Assembly: GCF_000732535.1 (NCBI RefSeq)
Contig: NZ_APNK01000028.1
Location: 1 to 46,580 of the forward strand
Length of the DNA stretch: 46,580 bases
Direction of reading: 5' to 3'
Origin: Salinisphaera hydrothermalis C41B8
Lineage (GTDB): Bacteria > Pseudomonadota > Gammaproteobacteria > Nevskiales > Salinisphaeraceae
Made by a program: the position numbers and the translations under genes. The notes under the pieces were generated by a model, which made no database searches, had not been told where the DNA came from, and was given only the letters and a program-made list of their open reading frames with translations. Below are positions 1 to 9,396 of the stretch, in pieces; within the stretch, counting starts at the first letter, position 1, and every line of letters starts with the position of its first letter.

Positions 1-60
1 CCCAGGGGGGGGGCAAAATTATGTCGGCGTCAGGGGGTCATTTTTACATCGGCGGTAACA
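1..60. repeat. Left terminal inverted repeat of an IS21-like insertion sequence
   Basis: These 60 bases are the exact reverse complement of 46521-46580; identity stops at base 61. The inner edge ends in CA, the TG...CA tip usual for IS21-family elements. The sequence also holds two imperfect copies of a motif resembling GCCGATGTAAAAATGACCCC, as expected of the multiple transposase-binding repeats at IS21-family ends. The rest of the element lies outside the window. It interrupts the Rieske oxygenase frame that follows. The family assignment is inferred from the tip and repeats; no transposase is visible. Confidence 0.8.
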
Positions 61-61
61 A

Positions 62-433
62 GTACGCCCCGGTTTCATTCAGACAACGCTCTATGGCCCC
101 TATCTAGCCATCGTTCGGTTTCGCATTGCTGATCTCGCCGAGATGGTTTTCATCGATGCCGTTACCCCCATCGATCCCGGAAATGTCGCCGTAACCTTCA
201 GTCTGACGGCCCGTTTAACCGATATCCAGGATCCGGATATGAGTCTTGAGCTCGTCGAGGAAGGTGTGCGCCAAGTTAGCGAAGATGTGCCGATCTGGAG
301 TCACAAAACACGTTGGGACAGACCGAGCCTTGCACGCGGCGACGGGCCGATCATGAAATTCCGGCGATGGGCCGACCAGTTCTATATAAAGGACCACACT
401 TCACGGCCTGCCGATACTCATGCCACAGCCTGA
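62..433 (+). pseudogene. C-terminal fragment of a Rieske non-haem iron oxygenase (KshA-like)
   Basis: The frame is open from the IS tip at 62 to the TGA at 431-433, about 123 residues. An in-frame stop inside the IS end (56-58) shows that the 5' part was cut off. The tail IWSHKTRWDRPSL followed by GDGPIMKFRRWADQFY matches the C-terminal end of Rieske ring-hydroxylating oxygenases of the 3-ketosteroid 9-alpha-hydroxylase type. In that family the [2Fe-2S] Rieske domain and most of the iron site lie further N-terminal, so they are missing here. The first ATG (143) is internal and not a credible native start. The fragment overlaps the thioesterase start by 14 bp, which suggests one former operon for steroid or aromatic-acid breakdown. 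Confidence 0.7.
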
Positions 434-1220
434 TCCACCAAGCATCTTCAGGAGAGTCGGGTACCGCATCGAGCCCACCGGGCTGACGCGCGGCCCTTGG
501 CATCCAAACGCCCAGCATGGCGGGGCTCCGGCCGGTCTGCTCGCACAGACCGCGATCGAGGCCGTCAACGACAACGCCTTTGTACTGCAGCGCGTAACGC
601 TCGACATCCGCAAGCCGGTCCCAATCGAGCCTTTGACTGTACAGTGCTCGCGCGACGGTGGCCGCTCGACACAACGCGTCCGGCTCGAGCTGATTCATGA
701 CGGACAACCGCTTTGTGTGGCCCACGTTCTTTTCGGTCGCTCAGATGCGATAGGCGATTGGCGAGTGGATGCGCATGTGGCGCGGCTGAAGTCGGTAGCG
801 GATTCGACCCCCGGCGCCGTATATATCCCTGGTACCGACCCTGATGCCGAGACGTTTCACTATCGTGCTCTGGAGTCGCGCCTAGCGGCCGGCAGTATCG
901 AGAGCGAGGGACCGGCAGCGGCTTGGTTCCGGTTTCGCTATCCATTGATTGAAGATCACGAGCCCGCGCTGTCCGCGCAAGCGGTGGCTATAGCCGATCT
1001 GGGTAATGGCATTAGCTGGTCTGTCCCTCTTGAGACTTATTCTTTCGCGAGTACCGATCTGACCGTCAATCTCTGGCGCCAACCGACGACGGAGTGGATC
1101 GGTGTCGATAGCGGTACGCATATCTCGTCACTTGGCCACGGTTGCACGCTAAGCGATCTTTATGACGAAAACGGCCTGATCGGTGCGGCCTCACAGACGC
1201 TCCTAGTACGTAAACTCTGA
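420..1220 (+). CDS. Acyl-CoA thioesterase family protein (TesB-like double hotdog)
   Basis: 266 residues, the usual length of the TesB-like double-hotdog thioesterases that hydrolyse acyl-CoA. The N-terminal half shows the hotdog signature around residues 25-100: GPWHPNAQHGGAPAGLL, then DIRKPVPIEPLTV, the substrate-helix and sheet pattern of this fold. The C-terminal half (about 150-266) has the second hotdog, with TVNLWRQPTTEWIGVDS near residues 219-235. The ATG at 420 overlaps the end of the Rieske fragment by 14 bp, so translation was probably coupled to it. If the oxygenase was steroid- or aromatic-specific, this enzyme may release free acids or CoA in the same route. With the upstream gene and promoter cut off by the IS, its expression may now be lost or driven from the IS. 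The exact substrate cannot be read. Confidence 0.75.
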   Translation: MPQPDPPSIFRRVGYRIEPTGLTRGPWHPNAQHGGAPAGLLAQTAIEAVNDNAFVLQRVTLDIRKPVPIEPLTVQCSRDGGRSTQRVRLELIHDGQPLCVAHVLFGRSDAIGDWRVDAHVARLKSVADSTPGAVYIPGTDPDAETFHYRALESRLAAGSIESEGPAAAWFRFRYPLIEDHEPALSAQAVAIADLGNGISWSVPLETYSFASTDLTVNLWRQPTTEWIGVDSGTHISSLGHGCTLSDLYDENGLIGAASQTLLVRKL

Positions 1221-1238
1221 CAGAACACCCGCCGAATT

Positions 1239-1431
1239 TTCTACCGGGTTATTATTGCCCCCGACCTGAATCCAGCCGAGCTGGTATGGAGCTATACCAA
1301 GCTCTCCGCTGCGCCAGGGTGAAAAATTGGCAGATCGCGTGGAGGCCCAGCTGGCCGATATCGCTGTCTGGCCTGAGTTGGTGCGATCTTTCTTCAAGCA
1401 TCCAAGTGTCGCCTATATTTCTGACTTATAG
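1239..1431 (+). pseudogene. Remnant of an IS630-type transposase (3' end)
   Basis: Translation from 1239 gives APDLNPAELVWSYTKLS, the D-L-N-P-x-E block carrying the last catalytic acidic residue of IS630/Tc1-type DDE transposases, before a stop at 1320. A +1 shift then resumes at 1321 with EKLADRVEAQLADIA and RSFFKHPSV up to a TAG at 1429-1431, matching the C-terminal end of the same family. The piece is therefore frameshifted and lacks everything upstream. It lies between the thioesterase and the convergent ribokinase gene. No inverted repeat of the former IS was identified. Confidence 0.7.
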
Positions 1432-1443
1432 ATAAATAACGCC

Positions 1444-2349
1444 TTACTCACCCATCGCGGCACGTACCGCAGACCGATCCGGCATGCCGGCCCGCGCACC
1501 AGCAGCGCCGACCGAGAGCGATGCGGCGACGCCGGCCATGCGAATGGCGTCTTCGACCGATTGCCCTTCAGCGCGGGCGGCGGCAAAGGCCCCGGCGAAC
1601 GTGTCGCCGGCGCCGGTGGTGTCCACCACGGTCGTCGGCCGGCCCGGGACATGCCCTTGGCTGCCATCGCGGCCGATCCAGAGTGCACCGTCGGCGCCCA
1701 GCGTCACGATCACGCCGATGTCGTACTGCTTGGCCAGACGTCGCGCCTGATCGGCAGTTTCGTCGCGTGTGGCGCCCTCGCGCTCGCCGAGCACGAAGGC
1801 CGCTTCGCCGGCATTGACCATCAGCCAGTCGACGGCGTCCATGGCGAACGCCTTGAGCGGCGCGGCGGGCGCGGCGTTGAGAATCACTTCCGCGCCGGCG
1901 GCATGCCCGGCGGCCAGGGCCGCGTTGACGAAGGCCGTTGGGGTTTCGAGCTGAACGAGCAATGCGGTGGCGCCGCCCATGGCGCCCGCCAAATCCCGCG
2001 AGTCGTCCAGTTGCCCGTTGGCGCCCGGGACCACGACGATCCGGTTCTCGCCGTCGTTATCGACCGTGATCAGGGCGATGCCGCTGCTGCCCGGGAAGCG
2101 CTGCACGCCGTCGGCATCAATGCCCTCGGCGGTCAGATTGGCCACGATCTGGTTGCCGAAATCGTCGTCGCCGGCCGCGCCGAGAAACCGTACCGGCGCG
2201 CCGAGCCGCGCGGCCGCGACCGCCTGGTTGGCGCCCTTGCCGCCCTGGTGCACCGCATAGCCGGACGCCATCAGCGTCTCGCCGGGCTCGGGGTGATGCG
2301 ATACGCGGGCCACCAGATCGATGTTTGCACTCCCGGCCACCACGATCAT
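1444..2349 (-). CDS. rbsK: Ribokinase (PfkB family sugar kinase)
   Basis: 301 residues. Ribokinase phosphorylates D-ribose at O5 with ATP in the cytoplasm. The first PfkB signature is seen as GGKGANQAV at residues 36-44 and the second as DTTGAGDT at 243-250, where D249 is the catalytic base; the N-terminal GSANIDLV strand is also typical. The ATG at 2349 has a GGAG seven bases upstream. It is the last gene of the minus-strand run binding protein-permease-ATPase-kinase, so it probably phosphorylates the sugar that the transporter imports. Ribose is the best guess, but PfkB kinases of this type also act on deoxyribose and other pentoses. Confidence 0.85.
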   Translation of the reverse strand: MIVVAGSANIDLVARVSHHPEPGETLMASGYAVHQGGKGANQAVAAARLGAPVRFLGAAGDDDFGNQIVANLTAEGIDADGVQRFPGSSGIALITVDNDGENRIVVVPGANGQLDDSRDLAGAMGGATALLVQLETPTAFVNAALAAGHAAGAEVILNAAPAAPLKAFAMDAVDWLMVNAGEAAFVLGEREGATRDETADQARRLAKQYDIGVIVTLGADGALWIGRDGSQGHVPGRPTTVVDTTGAGDTFAGAFAAARAEGQSVEDAIRMAGVAASLSVGAAGARAGMPDRSAVRAAMGE

Positions 2350-2445
2350 TGCGAGGCTCCGGTCGGGGTGAGCGCGGTCTGGGCCGGAATAGCGCGGGCG
2401 TGGAGTGTGGTCATGAAATGCGTGGGACGATAGGGAACGAGTCGA

Positions 2446-3260
<815 letters not shown>

Positions 3261-3264
<4 letters not shown>

Positions 3265-4223
3265 TGCTGAAACCGGCTGAGAACGGCCGCCGCGATCACC
3301 ACGACGCCGACCGCGATCGGCTGATAGAACGACGAGACCTGCAGCAGGGTAAAGCCGTTGAGCAGGGTGGTGAGCACCAGCGCGCCGGCGACCGTGCCGA
3401 GCATCGAGGCCCGCCCGCCGAACAGGCTGGAACCGCCGAGCACCACGGCCGCGATCGAGCTCAGCAGTTCGTCGGTGGCGATGGACGGATCGGCGCCGCC
3501 GGTACGCGAGACCAGCAGCACGGCCGCCACGCCGACCAATGCGCCGTTGATGGCATACACCGCCACCCGCATGCGATCGATCGGAATGCCCATGTTGCGC
3601 GCGGCTTCGCGATTGCCGCCGGTCGCCAGCACATGGGTGCCGAATGCGGTGTACTTGAACACGATATGGGCGGCGAGTACCACGACCAGCGCGATCAGGT
3701 AGAAATACCGGATCGGGCCGATCGAGCCCAGCGCCAGCGTCTGCAGAAACGTGCTGAATACCGAGAACGACTGGCCGTTGCTCGCGATCAGCGCCACGCC
3801 GCTCATCACGCCGAGCATGCCGAGGGTGGCGATGAAATCGTTGACCTTGAGCTTGGCGATGATCAGCCCGTTGAGCGTGCCCACCAGCGCGCCGGCCGCG
3901 ATCGCCGCGACAATGGCGCCGGCCGTGCCCCAGCCGGCGTTATAGGTCAGGCCGAACACCACGGCCGACCACGGCAGGTTGGCCGCGATCGACAGATCGA
4001 TGCCCGCGGCCACGATCGTGAACTGCTGTGCGGTGGCCAGCACGATCAGGATCGAGGCCGACACCAGCAGCGCCGTGATATTGCCCCAGGTCAGAAAATA
4101 AGGGGTAAGCAGCGAAAACGCCGCGCCGATCAGGATCAGCCCGATCAGCGCGGCATTGTCGCCCCAGAACGTCGGATCACGCAGCCGGGCACCGGGCCCG
4201 GCTGCCGTTGCGGTTTCAGCCAT
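3261..4223 (-). CDS. Sugar ABC transporter permease (RbsC/FrcC type)
   Basis: 320 residues, a normal length for permeases of the carbohydrate-uptake-2 class. Hydrophobic segments run throughout, starting around residue 24 (NAALIGLILIGAAFSLL). The loop region DELLSSIAAVVLGGSSLFGG, about two thirds along, is the conserved EAA-like motif that contacts the ATPase in RbsC, XylH and FrcC homologues. It forms the inner-membrane channel with the ATPase encoded by the overlapping downstream gene. Only six bases separate it from the binding-protein gene. Substrate is not readable from the permease itself. Confidence 0.85.
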
Positions 4224-4229
4224 AAACGA

Positions 4230-5231
4230 TTACGGCTGCCCGAACGGGTCGTTGAACGAGAAGAACGGCTTGGGGAACGCCTTGAGGGCCTGATCGGCGT
4301 TGTCCTGGGTGATCAGCTTGATCGGCGACGTGATATGCGCCGGCACCTGCTTGCCCTGCACCAGTTTCTGACAGGCCTGCACGGCCATCTCGCCCTCGGC
4401 ATAGGGGTACTGCGAGATCGTGGCCGACAACGAGCCGTTCTTCACCGATTTGATCGCCTCGGTCACGCCGTCGATGCTGACCACGGTGATCTGCTTGGTC
4501 TTGCCGGCATTGAGCACCGCCCGGGCCGCGCCCAGGCCCATCATGTCGTTGGCGGCGAAAATGCCCTTGATGTTCGGATGGGCGCGCAGCATGGCTTCCG
4601 TTTTGGTGAGCGCCTTGTTGCGCTCGTAGTCGGCCGGCGTGGCCTGCACGATATCCAGCTTGCCCTTGACCGTGTTGCGGAACGCCGTTTCGCGGTTGAT
4701 GCCGTTCTGCTCGCCCGGAATGCCTTCCAGAATCGCGACTTCGCCCTTGCCGTCGAGGGCCTTGAGCATGTGATGCGCGGCGATACGGCCGGCCTCGCTG
4801 TTATCCGAGCCGATGAACGACGTGATCTTCAGGCCGGATTGCTTGACCGCCTTGGCATCGAGAGCGGTATCGAGATTGATGATCGGCGTACCGCGTTTGG
4901 AAATCGGCAGCAAGGGCGTGATCACGTTGGTGCCGTTGACCGGCACCACGCCGTAGCAGTTGTACGGTTGGCTGGCCATGGTCGAGATCTTGTTGTTCTC
5001 GCCCACGGTGTCGGTTTCGTTGTTGCCGGCCTGGACCGTCACCGGAATGCCCAGCTTTTTGCCCTCGGCGATGGCACCGTCACGCAGGGCTTGCCAATAC
5101 GGGTTGGAAAAATCGCGCACCACGATGGCCACGTTGGCCTGATCCGGCGCCGCGCTGGCGGCCCCGGCGGCCAGTACGCCGACGGCGGTGGCCGCCACGG
5201 CCACGGTGCGAAGCACGTTCGATGGTTTCAC
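4230..5231 (-). CDS. Periplasmic sugar-binding protein of the ABC transporter (RbsB-like)
   Basis: I place the start at the GTG at 5231 because a GAGGAG lies seven bases upstream and the protein then opens with a clean Sec signal peptide (VKPSNVLRTVAVAATAVGVL, cleavage after ASA); 333 residues. The upstream ATG-type extension to 5312 has no such site. The mature part has the periplasmic-binding type 1 fold: VAIVVRDFSNPYWQAL for the first strand and sugar-stacking aromatics, GIFAANDMMGLGA and VVSIDGVTEAI in the second lobe. It delivers a sugar, probably ribose or a related monosaccharide, to the permease downstream. It is the first gene of the transporter-kinase operon. Confidence 0.85.
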   Translation of the reverse strand: MKPSNVLRTVAVAATAVGVLAAGAASAAPDQANVAIVVRDFSNPYWQALRDGAIAEGKKLGIPVTVQAGNNETDTVGENNKISTMASQPYNCYGVVPVNGTNVITPLLPISKRGTPIINLDTALDAKAVKQSGLKITSFIGSDNSEAGRIAAHHMLKALDGKGEVAILEGIPGEQNGINRETAFRNTVKGKLDIVQATPADYERNKALTKTEAMLRAHPNIKGIFAANDMMGLGAARAVLNAGKTKQITVVSIDGVTEAIKSVKNGSLSATISQYPYAEGEMAVQACQKLVQGKQVPAHITSPIKLITQDNADQALKAFPKPFFSFNDPFGQP

Positions 5232-5278
5232 GGCATCTCCTCGGTGTTGTTCTTGTGATGTACGTCCGGTATCGGTCT

Positions 5279-5362
5279 CGGCCGATCCGAACGCATTTGC
5301 GCATTCCAGCATGCGGCGTGCGCGATGGTCTGTTAGCTATTGGGTTAAGCCGTGATCGGCCG
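5279..5362. promoter_or_regulatory. Upstream region of the sugar operon with a spaced inverted repeat
   Basis: The 182 bp between the binding-protein start and the DUF429 gene contains CGGCCGATC (5279-5287) and its exact inverse GATCGGCCG (5354-5362), 66 bp apart. The operon promoter must lie here, but I see no convincing -35/-10 pair. The paired half-sites could be an operator for a LacI-type repressor that loops DNA. None is encoded in the window, so this is a weak suggestion. Confidence 0.2.
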
Positions 5363-5412
5363 GGATGCGTGTCGCGTTGTTGTGGCAACCCGCGGTCGGC
5401 GAAGGCGAACGG

Positions 5413-6159
5413 CTAGAAACAGATCCGCATGGGCAGCCCGGTTTCGTCGCGCGGCGCTGGGTGGTGCGGCAGAGTCACATGTGCGCCGCGGGCGATGCGC
5501 TCGGCCGAGTAGAGCGCGGCATAGGCATCGGCGATATCGTCGTCGGCGACCCGGGTCGTCGCATGATGCTGCCGTGTCTGCTCGAATGCGTCGCGGCCGT
5601 AGCGATCAAAAACTAGGCGAAGTCGATCGTAGGCGCCGAGGCCGGATTTCTTCGGATGCGGCATCGGGCGCAGCGTGTGTGGTGCTTCGGCGTTCCAGGC
5701 CGCGAAGGCCAGCTCGGGGTGCACCTCGAAGATCGCGCCCTGAAGTGCCGGACTGGTGGCCAGCAGTGCGTCCACCTCGCGGATCTTGGGGAACAGATTG
5801 AACGCCTGCGCCGACACGCCGCCGGCTGCGTTGGCGATATTGGCTCGGCTGGCTTCGGTATGCGCGGAACGCGGGTCGCGATCGTCGCCAGGGACGTAGA
5901 CCGCACCGCGTGTCGCGGTCCAGAACACGCTGTTGCCGCGGGCCGTGCCCAGTCGGCGACGGGCCTCGGCATCGCAGGCGCGTTGGTCGGTGGCGGCGAG
6001 GCCGATCGGCATATCGATGGCGACCACGCTGGGCTGCGATAGCACATCGAGCTGTTCGAGCAGTGCGCCCAGTGCCTCGTGTACGGTTACGCCATCGCGG
6101 GTGGCTGCCACCCAGCCCGCGCGGCAGCCGTCGATGCCGATGCAGTTCAATTCCGCCAT
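5413..6159 (-). CDS. DUF429 domain protein (predicted RNase H-like fold)
   Basis: 248 residues, close to the usual DUF429 length. It begins with IGIDGCRAGW (residues 7-16), followed by VVAIDMPIGL near 45-54; these are the two acidic-residue strands that characterise the family and led to its prediction as RNase H-like. The middle has the family pattern FNLFPKIREVD and EVHPELAF. No activity is established for the family as far as I know. It starts 47 bp after the EctB-like gene on the same strand, so it may be the last gene of that operon. The function in this context is unknown. Confidence 0.75.
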   Translation of the reverse strand: MAELNCIGIDGCRAGWVAATRDGVTVHEALGALLEQLDVLSQPSVVAIDMPIGLAATDQRACDAEARRRLGTARGNSVFWTATRGAVYVPGDDRDPRSAHTEASRANIANAAGGVSAQAFNLFPKIREVDALLATSPALQGAIFEVHPELAFAAWNAEAPHTLRPMPHPKKSGLGAYDRLRLVFDRYGRDAFEQTRQHHATTRVADDDIADAYAALYSAERIARGAHVTLPHHPAPRDETGLPMRICF

Positions 6160-6206
6160 CGCACCAGCCTAGCTGATGCGATGGCGCTTCGGGCAGCCCG
6201 TGGTTT

Positions 6207-7466
6207 TCAGGCCGCGAGTGCGGCGCCGATGGCCTCGTCGATGATCGCCAGGCCTTCGTCGATATCCTCGGCGGTACTGATCAACGGCGGCATGACCTTG
6301 ATCACGCGATCGCCGGGGCCGGTGGTTTCCATGATCAGGCCGCGCTCGAAGCATTGCTTGATCACGGCGTTGCCATGGTCCGGCTCGGCGCAGTCCAGGC
6401 CGATGAAGAAACCACGACCGCGGACTTCGCCGTCGAAACCATCGTGCTTGTCGATGATCTCCTGCAGCCGAGTCCGGATGCGCTCGCCCTGTTCGTCGAC
6501 GTGCCGGGTGAGCTGGTCGTCGCGCCAGAACTTCTCGAGCGCGGTCGCGCCGGTCACGAAGGCGTGGTTGTTGCCGCGGAACGTACCGGTATGTTCGCCG
6601 GCGTCCCAGACGTCGATTTCCGGGCGCATCAGCACCAGCGACATCGGCGAGCCCATACCCGAAATCGATTTCGCGAGCGTGACGATATCGGGCTGGATAT
6701 CGGCCGGCTCGAACGAGAAGAACGGGCCGGTGCGGCCGTAGCCGGCCTGGATGTCGTCGACGATGAACAGCAGATCGTGTTCGCGACAAACCCGGGCGAC
6801 CTCGCGCAGCCAGTCGAAGCCGGCCGCATAAATGCCGCCTTCGCCCTGCACGGTTTCCACGATCACCGCGGCCGGCTTGTCGACGCCGGAAAACGAATCC
6901 GCGAGTAGCGCCTCGAGATCGGCGATCGTGTCGCGACCGTCGCGATAATAGCCGTCGAAGGCCGCGGTGGTGGTGTCCGACAAGCCCACGCCGGCACTGT
7001 TGCGGATCGCCGCGTTGCTGGTCACCGACGTGGAGCCCAGCGTCATGCCGTGGAAGCTGTGGGTGAAGTGGATCATGCCCGAGCGGCCGGTGTACTTGCG
7101 CGCGAGTTTGAGCGCCGCTTCTACCGCGTTGGTGCCTGTTGGCCCGGGAAACTGGAACTTGTAGTCCAGCTTGCGCGGTTTGAGGATGATCTCCTCGAAA
7201 GTTTCCATGAACCGGGTCTTGGCCTCGGTGGCCATGTCCAGGCCGTGGTTGATGCCGCCCGACTTGATGTAGTCGAGCAGGGTGGCCTCCATGTCCGGAT
7301 CGTTATGGCCGTAGTTCAGCGCGCCGGCACCGGAAAAGAAATCCAGATACTCGTGGCCGTCCACGTCCGTCATGCGGTTGCCGCGGGCGGTCTTGAACTC
7401 GGTCGGAAACGAGCGAACGTAGCCGCGGACTTCCGATTCCAGGCGATTGATGATGTCCATGCTCAT
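6207..7466 (-). CDS. EctB-like diaminobutyrate/2-oxoglutarate aminotransferase (class III, PLP)
   Basis: 419 residues, the EctB length. The sequence follows EctB closely: SFPTEF in the N-terminus, FPGPTGTNAVEAAL at 106-119, VDDIQAG with D237 for the PLP pyridine nitrogen, and K266 in LAKSISG as the Schiff-base lysine. EctB interconverts aspartate semialdehyde and L-2,4-diaminobutyrate with glutamate/2-oxoglutarate, the first step of ectoine synthesis. Neither ectA nor ectC is nearby. The partner is a GabD-like dehydrogenase 17 bp upstream in the same operon, so a catabolic direction is plausible: an omega-amino group is removed and the semialdehyde is oxidised, as DoeD/DoeC do in ectoine degradation. 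GABA is an alternative substrate. I am confident of the family, less of the direction. Confidence 0.75.
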   Translation of the reverse strand: MSMDIINRLESEVRGYVRSFPTEFKTARGNRMTDVDGHEYLDFFSGAGALNYGHNDPDMEATLLDYIKSGGINHGLDMATEAKTRFMETFEEIILKPRKLDYKFQFPGPTGTNAVEAALKLARKYTGRSGMIHFTHSFHGMTLGSTSVTSNAAIRNSAGVGLSDTTTAAFDGYYRDGRDTIADLEALLADSFSGVDKPAAVIVETVQGEGGIYAAGFDWLREVARVCREHDLLFIVDDIQAGYGRTGPFFSFEPADIQPDIVTLAKSISGMGSPMSLVLMRPEIDVWDAGEHTGTFRGNNHAFVTGATALEKFWRDDQLTRHVDEQGERIRTRLQEIIDKHDGFDGEVRGRGFFIGLDCAEPDHGNAVIKQCFERGLIMETTGPGDRVIKVMPPLISTAEDIDEGLAIIDEAIGAALAA

Positions 7467-7483
7467 GACGTCGTTCCCTCGTT

Positions 7484-8941
7484 TCAGACCTTGGGCAGGT
7501 TGCCCATGCAGTAATATTTCGTCTCCAGGTATTCGGCCATGCCGACATGGCCGCCCTCGCGACCCAGGCCGGACTGTTTCACGCCGCCGAACGGCACATG
7601 CGGGCCGGTGATGTCCATGGTGTTGATGCCGACCATGCCGTACTCCAGTCCGCGCAGGTATTTGCGGATCCGGGCATCGCTCGGCGAGAACACGTACGAC
7701 GCAAGGCCATAGATCGTGTCGTTGGCGGCCGCGAGTGCTTCGTCGTCGGTATCGAACGGCGTGATCGGCGCCACCGGGGCGAATTGTTCCTCGGCCGCCA
7801 CGCGCATGGCCGATGTGAAGTCGGCGACCACCGTCGGCATGAAGAAATTTTCGCCGGGCGCCTCCGACTGCTCGCGCCCGATGATACGGGCGCCGCGCTC
7901 GCGCGCGTCGTCGACCAGCGACTGTGCTTTCTCGACCGCGTCGGCATGGATCAGCGGGCCGATCTTCGTATCTTCGTTCAGGCCGTGGCCCACCGGCATC
8001 GCGTTCATCTTCTCGACGAAGCGATCGACGAAATCCTCGTACATCGAGCGGTGGACGTAGATGCGATTCGCGGCCACGCAGTCCTGGCCGGTGGTCTGGA
8101 ATTTGGCGGCGATGGCACCGTCCACGGCGGTTTCCAGATCGGCGTCCTCGCAGACGATGAAGGGCGCGTTGCCGCCGAGCTCCATGGCGTTCTTCTTGAC
8201 CGTGGCCGCGCTCTGTTCGATCAGCTTGCGGCCGACCTCGGTGGAACCGGTGAACGACAGGGCGCGTACGCGATCATCAGCACAGACGCGTTCGCCGAAC
8301 TGTTTGCCCGAGCCCGGCACGACATTGAATTCGCCGTTGGTCAGGCCGGCTTTCTCGGCCAGATCGGCGAGCGCCAGCGCACAGAACGCGGTTTCGGTGG
8401 CCGGGTTGACCAGCGTCGTGCAGCCGGCCGCGAGAGCCGCGCCGACCTTGCGGGTGATCATGGCCAGCGGGAAGTTCCACGGCGTGATGATGGCCGCCAC
8501 GCCGACCGGCTCCTCGACCGTGCCGACGGCCATGGTCGGGTCTTCGGCCGGGATGGTCTTGCCACGGAAGCGACGCGCTTCCTCGGCGAACCACCGGAAA
8601 AAGCTCGACGCGTAGTCGACTTCGCCGCGCGCCTCGTTGATCGGCTTGCCCTGTTCGAGCGTCATCAGACGCGCCAACGCCTCGCGATTGTTCTGCATGC
8701 CTTCGTACCAGGCGTACAGACGATCGGCACGGGTCAACGGGGCGGTATGCCGCCACTCGTCGAACGCGGCGGATGCGGCATCGATCGCCGAATCCATCTG
8801 CTCGGCATCGAGCGCGGGGACATGCCCCAGCAGTTCGCCGTTGGCCGGGTCGCGGACGGGGTTCTTCTCATCCGGGCCGGCCTGAATCCACTGGCCGCCG
8901 ATATAAGCGGCCTCGTGCATGAGTGCCTGATAGTCGGACAT
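7484..8941 (-). CDS. GabD-like NAD(P)-dependent semialdehyde dehydrogenase
   Basis: 485 residues, the usual size of succinate-semialdehyde dehydrogenases. Key residues are visible: N156 in TPWNFP, general base E254 in MELGG, catalytic C288 in TTGQDCVAANR, and the C-terminal PFGGVKQSGLGREGG. The fold and the text around these sites are closest to GabD. One difference stands out: the KPA motif that holds the cofactor adenosine ribose reads NPA here (N179). It is first in an operon with the EctB-like transaminase 17 bp downstream. The pair probably turns an amino acid into a semialdehyde and then an acid (GABA to succinate, or diaminobutyrate to aspartate). The ATG at 8941 has only a weak ribosome site; M8 is an alternative start. 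Confidence 0.8.
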   Translation of the reverse strand: MSDYQALMHEAAYIGGQWIQAGPDEKNPVRDPANGELLGHVPALDAEQMDSAIDAASAAFDEWRHTAPLTRADRLYAWYEGMQNNREALARLMTLEQGKPINEARGEVDYASSFFRWFAEEARRFRGKTIPAEDPTMAVGTVEEPVGVAAIITPWNFPLAMITRKVGAALAAGCTTLVNPATETAFCALALADLAEKAGLTNGEFNVVPGSGKQFGERVCADDRVRALSFTGSTEVGRKLIEQSAATVKKNAMELGGNAPFIVCEDADLETAVDGAIAAKFQTTGQDCVAANRIYVHRSMYEDFVDRFVEKMNAMPVGHGLNEDTKIGPLIHADAVEKAQSLVDDARERGARIIGREQSEAPGENFFMPTVVADFTSAMRVAAEEQFAPVAPITPFDTDDEALAAANDTIYGLASYVFSPSDARIRKYLRGLEYGMVGINTMDITGPHVPFGGVKQSGLGREGGHVGMAEYLETKYYCMGNLPKV

Positions 8942-9096
8942 AAATTCGTGCTCATGGTCGAATGGTCCAGACCCAGCACGCTACCAATTTGACGGATTCA
9001 GCTACATCAGTAGTCGTTCGGACGGTGAAATACGGGCGTCCGGCTCGATTGGTATTTTGGGTTCGATTGGAAAACAACCGAGAAGCCGGAGCCGCG

Positions 9097-9198
9097 ATGT
9101 CTTCAAGTGTGGAGAGAACACCCGCATGGCGTCTCGGAAATTTCGATATCGGGAAGCAGTCCGCTAATAAACACGAACCATGCTCACGACAGATTTAG
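9097..9198 (+). CDS. Possible 33-residue small peptide (unrecognised)
   Basis: An ATG at 9097 is preceded by GGAG at a five-base spacing and opens a frame of 33 codons ending in TAG. The peptide is polar, with AWRLGNFDIGK in the middle and a single cysteine near the C-terminus. It has no signal peptide or membrane segment. It is divergent to the dehydrogenase operon and resembles nothing I know. The ribosome site is the only support, and chance is the likely alternative. Confidence 0.15.
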   Translation: MSSSVERTPAWRLGNFDIGKQSANKHEPCSRQI

Positions 9199-9260
9199 TG
9201 TTGCGGCCTGACCGGCGCGTGCCGCCGTTGTGTTTTTTGGCCTCGTTATCAAGAAAAAGG

Positions 9261-9295
9261 TGCGTAGATGACGCAGATTACACAGATCGCGGTAG
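9261..9295. repeat. Degenerate dispersed repeat, copy A (partial)
   Basis: The stretch with ATGACGCAGATTACACAGAT followed by cgcgg belongs to the same word family as the copies at 9397, 9991 and 10195. It is the shortest and weakest of the four. Confidence 0.4.
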
Positions 9296-9396
9296 TATTT
9301 CGCCGTGGGAGAGGTTTGAGGTGCGAACGGCAGCCGTGTCTAACAAATCTGCAGCTCGAATGATGCGTTGGGAACAAAGCGCACACAGCCGTTCGC

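Noticed and set aside
6207-7466. Ectoine biosynthesis operon
   Set aside because: Only the EctB-like gene is present; ectA and ectC are absent and the partner gene is a dehydrogenase.
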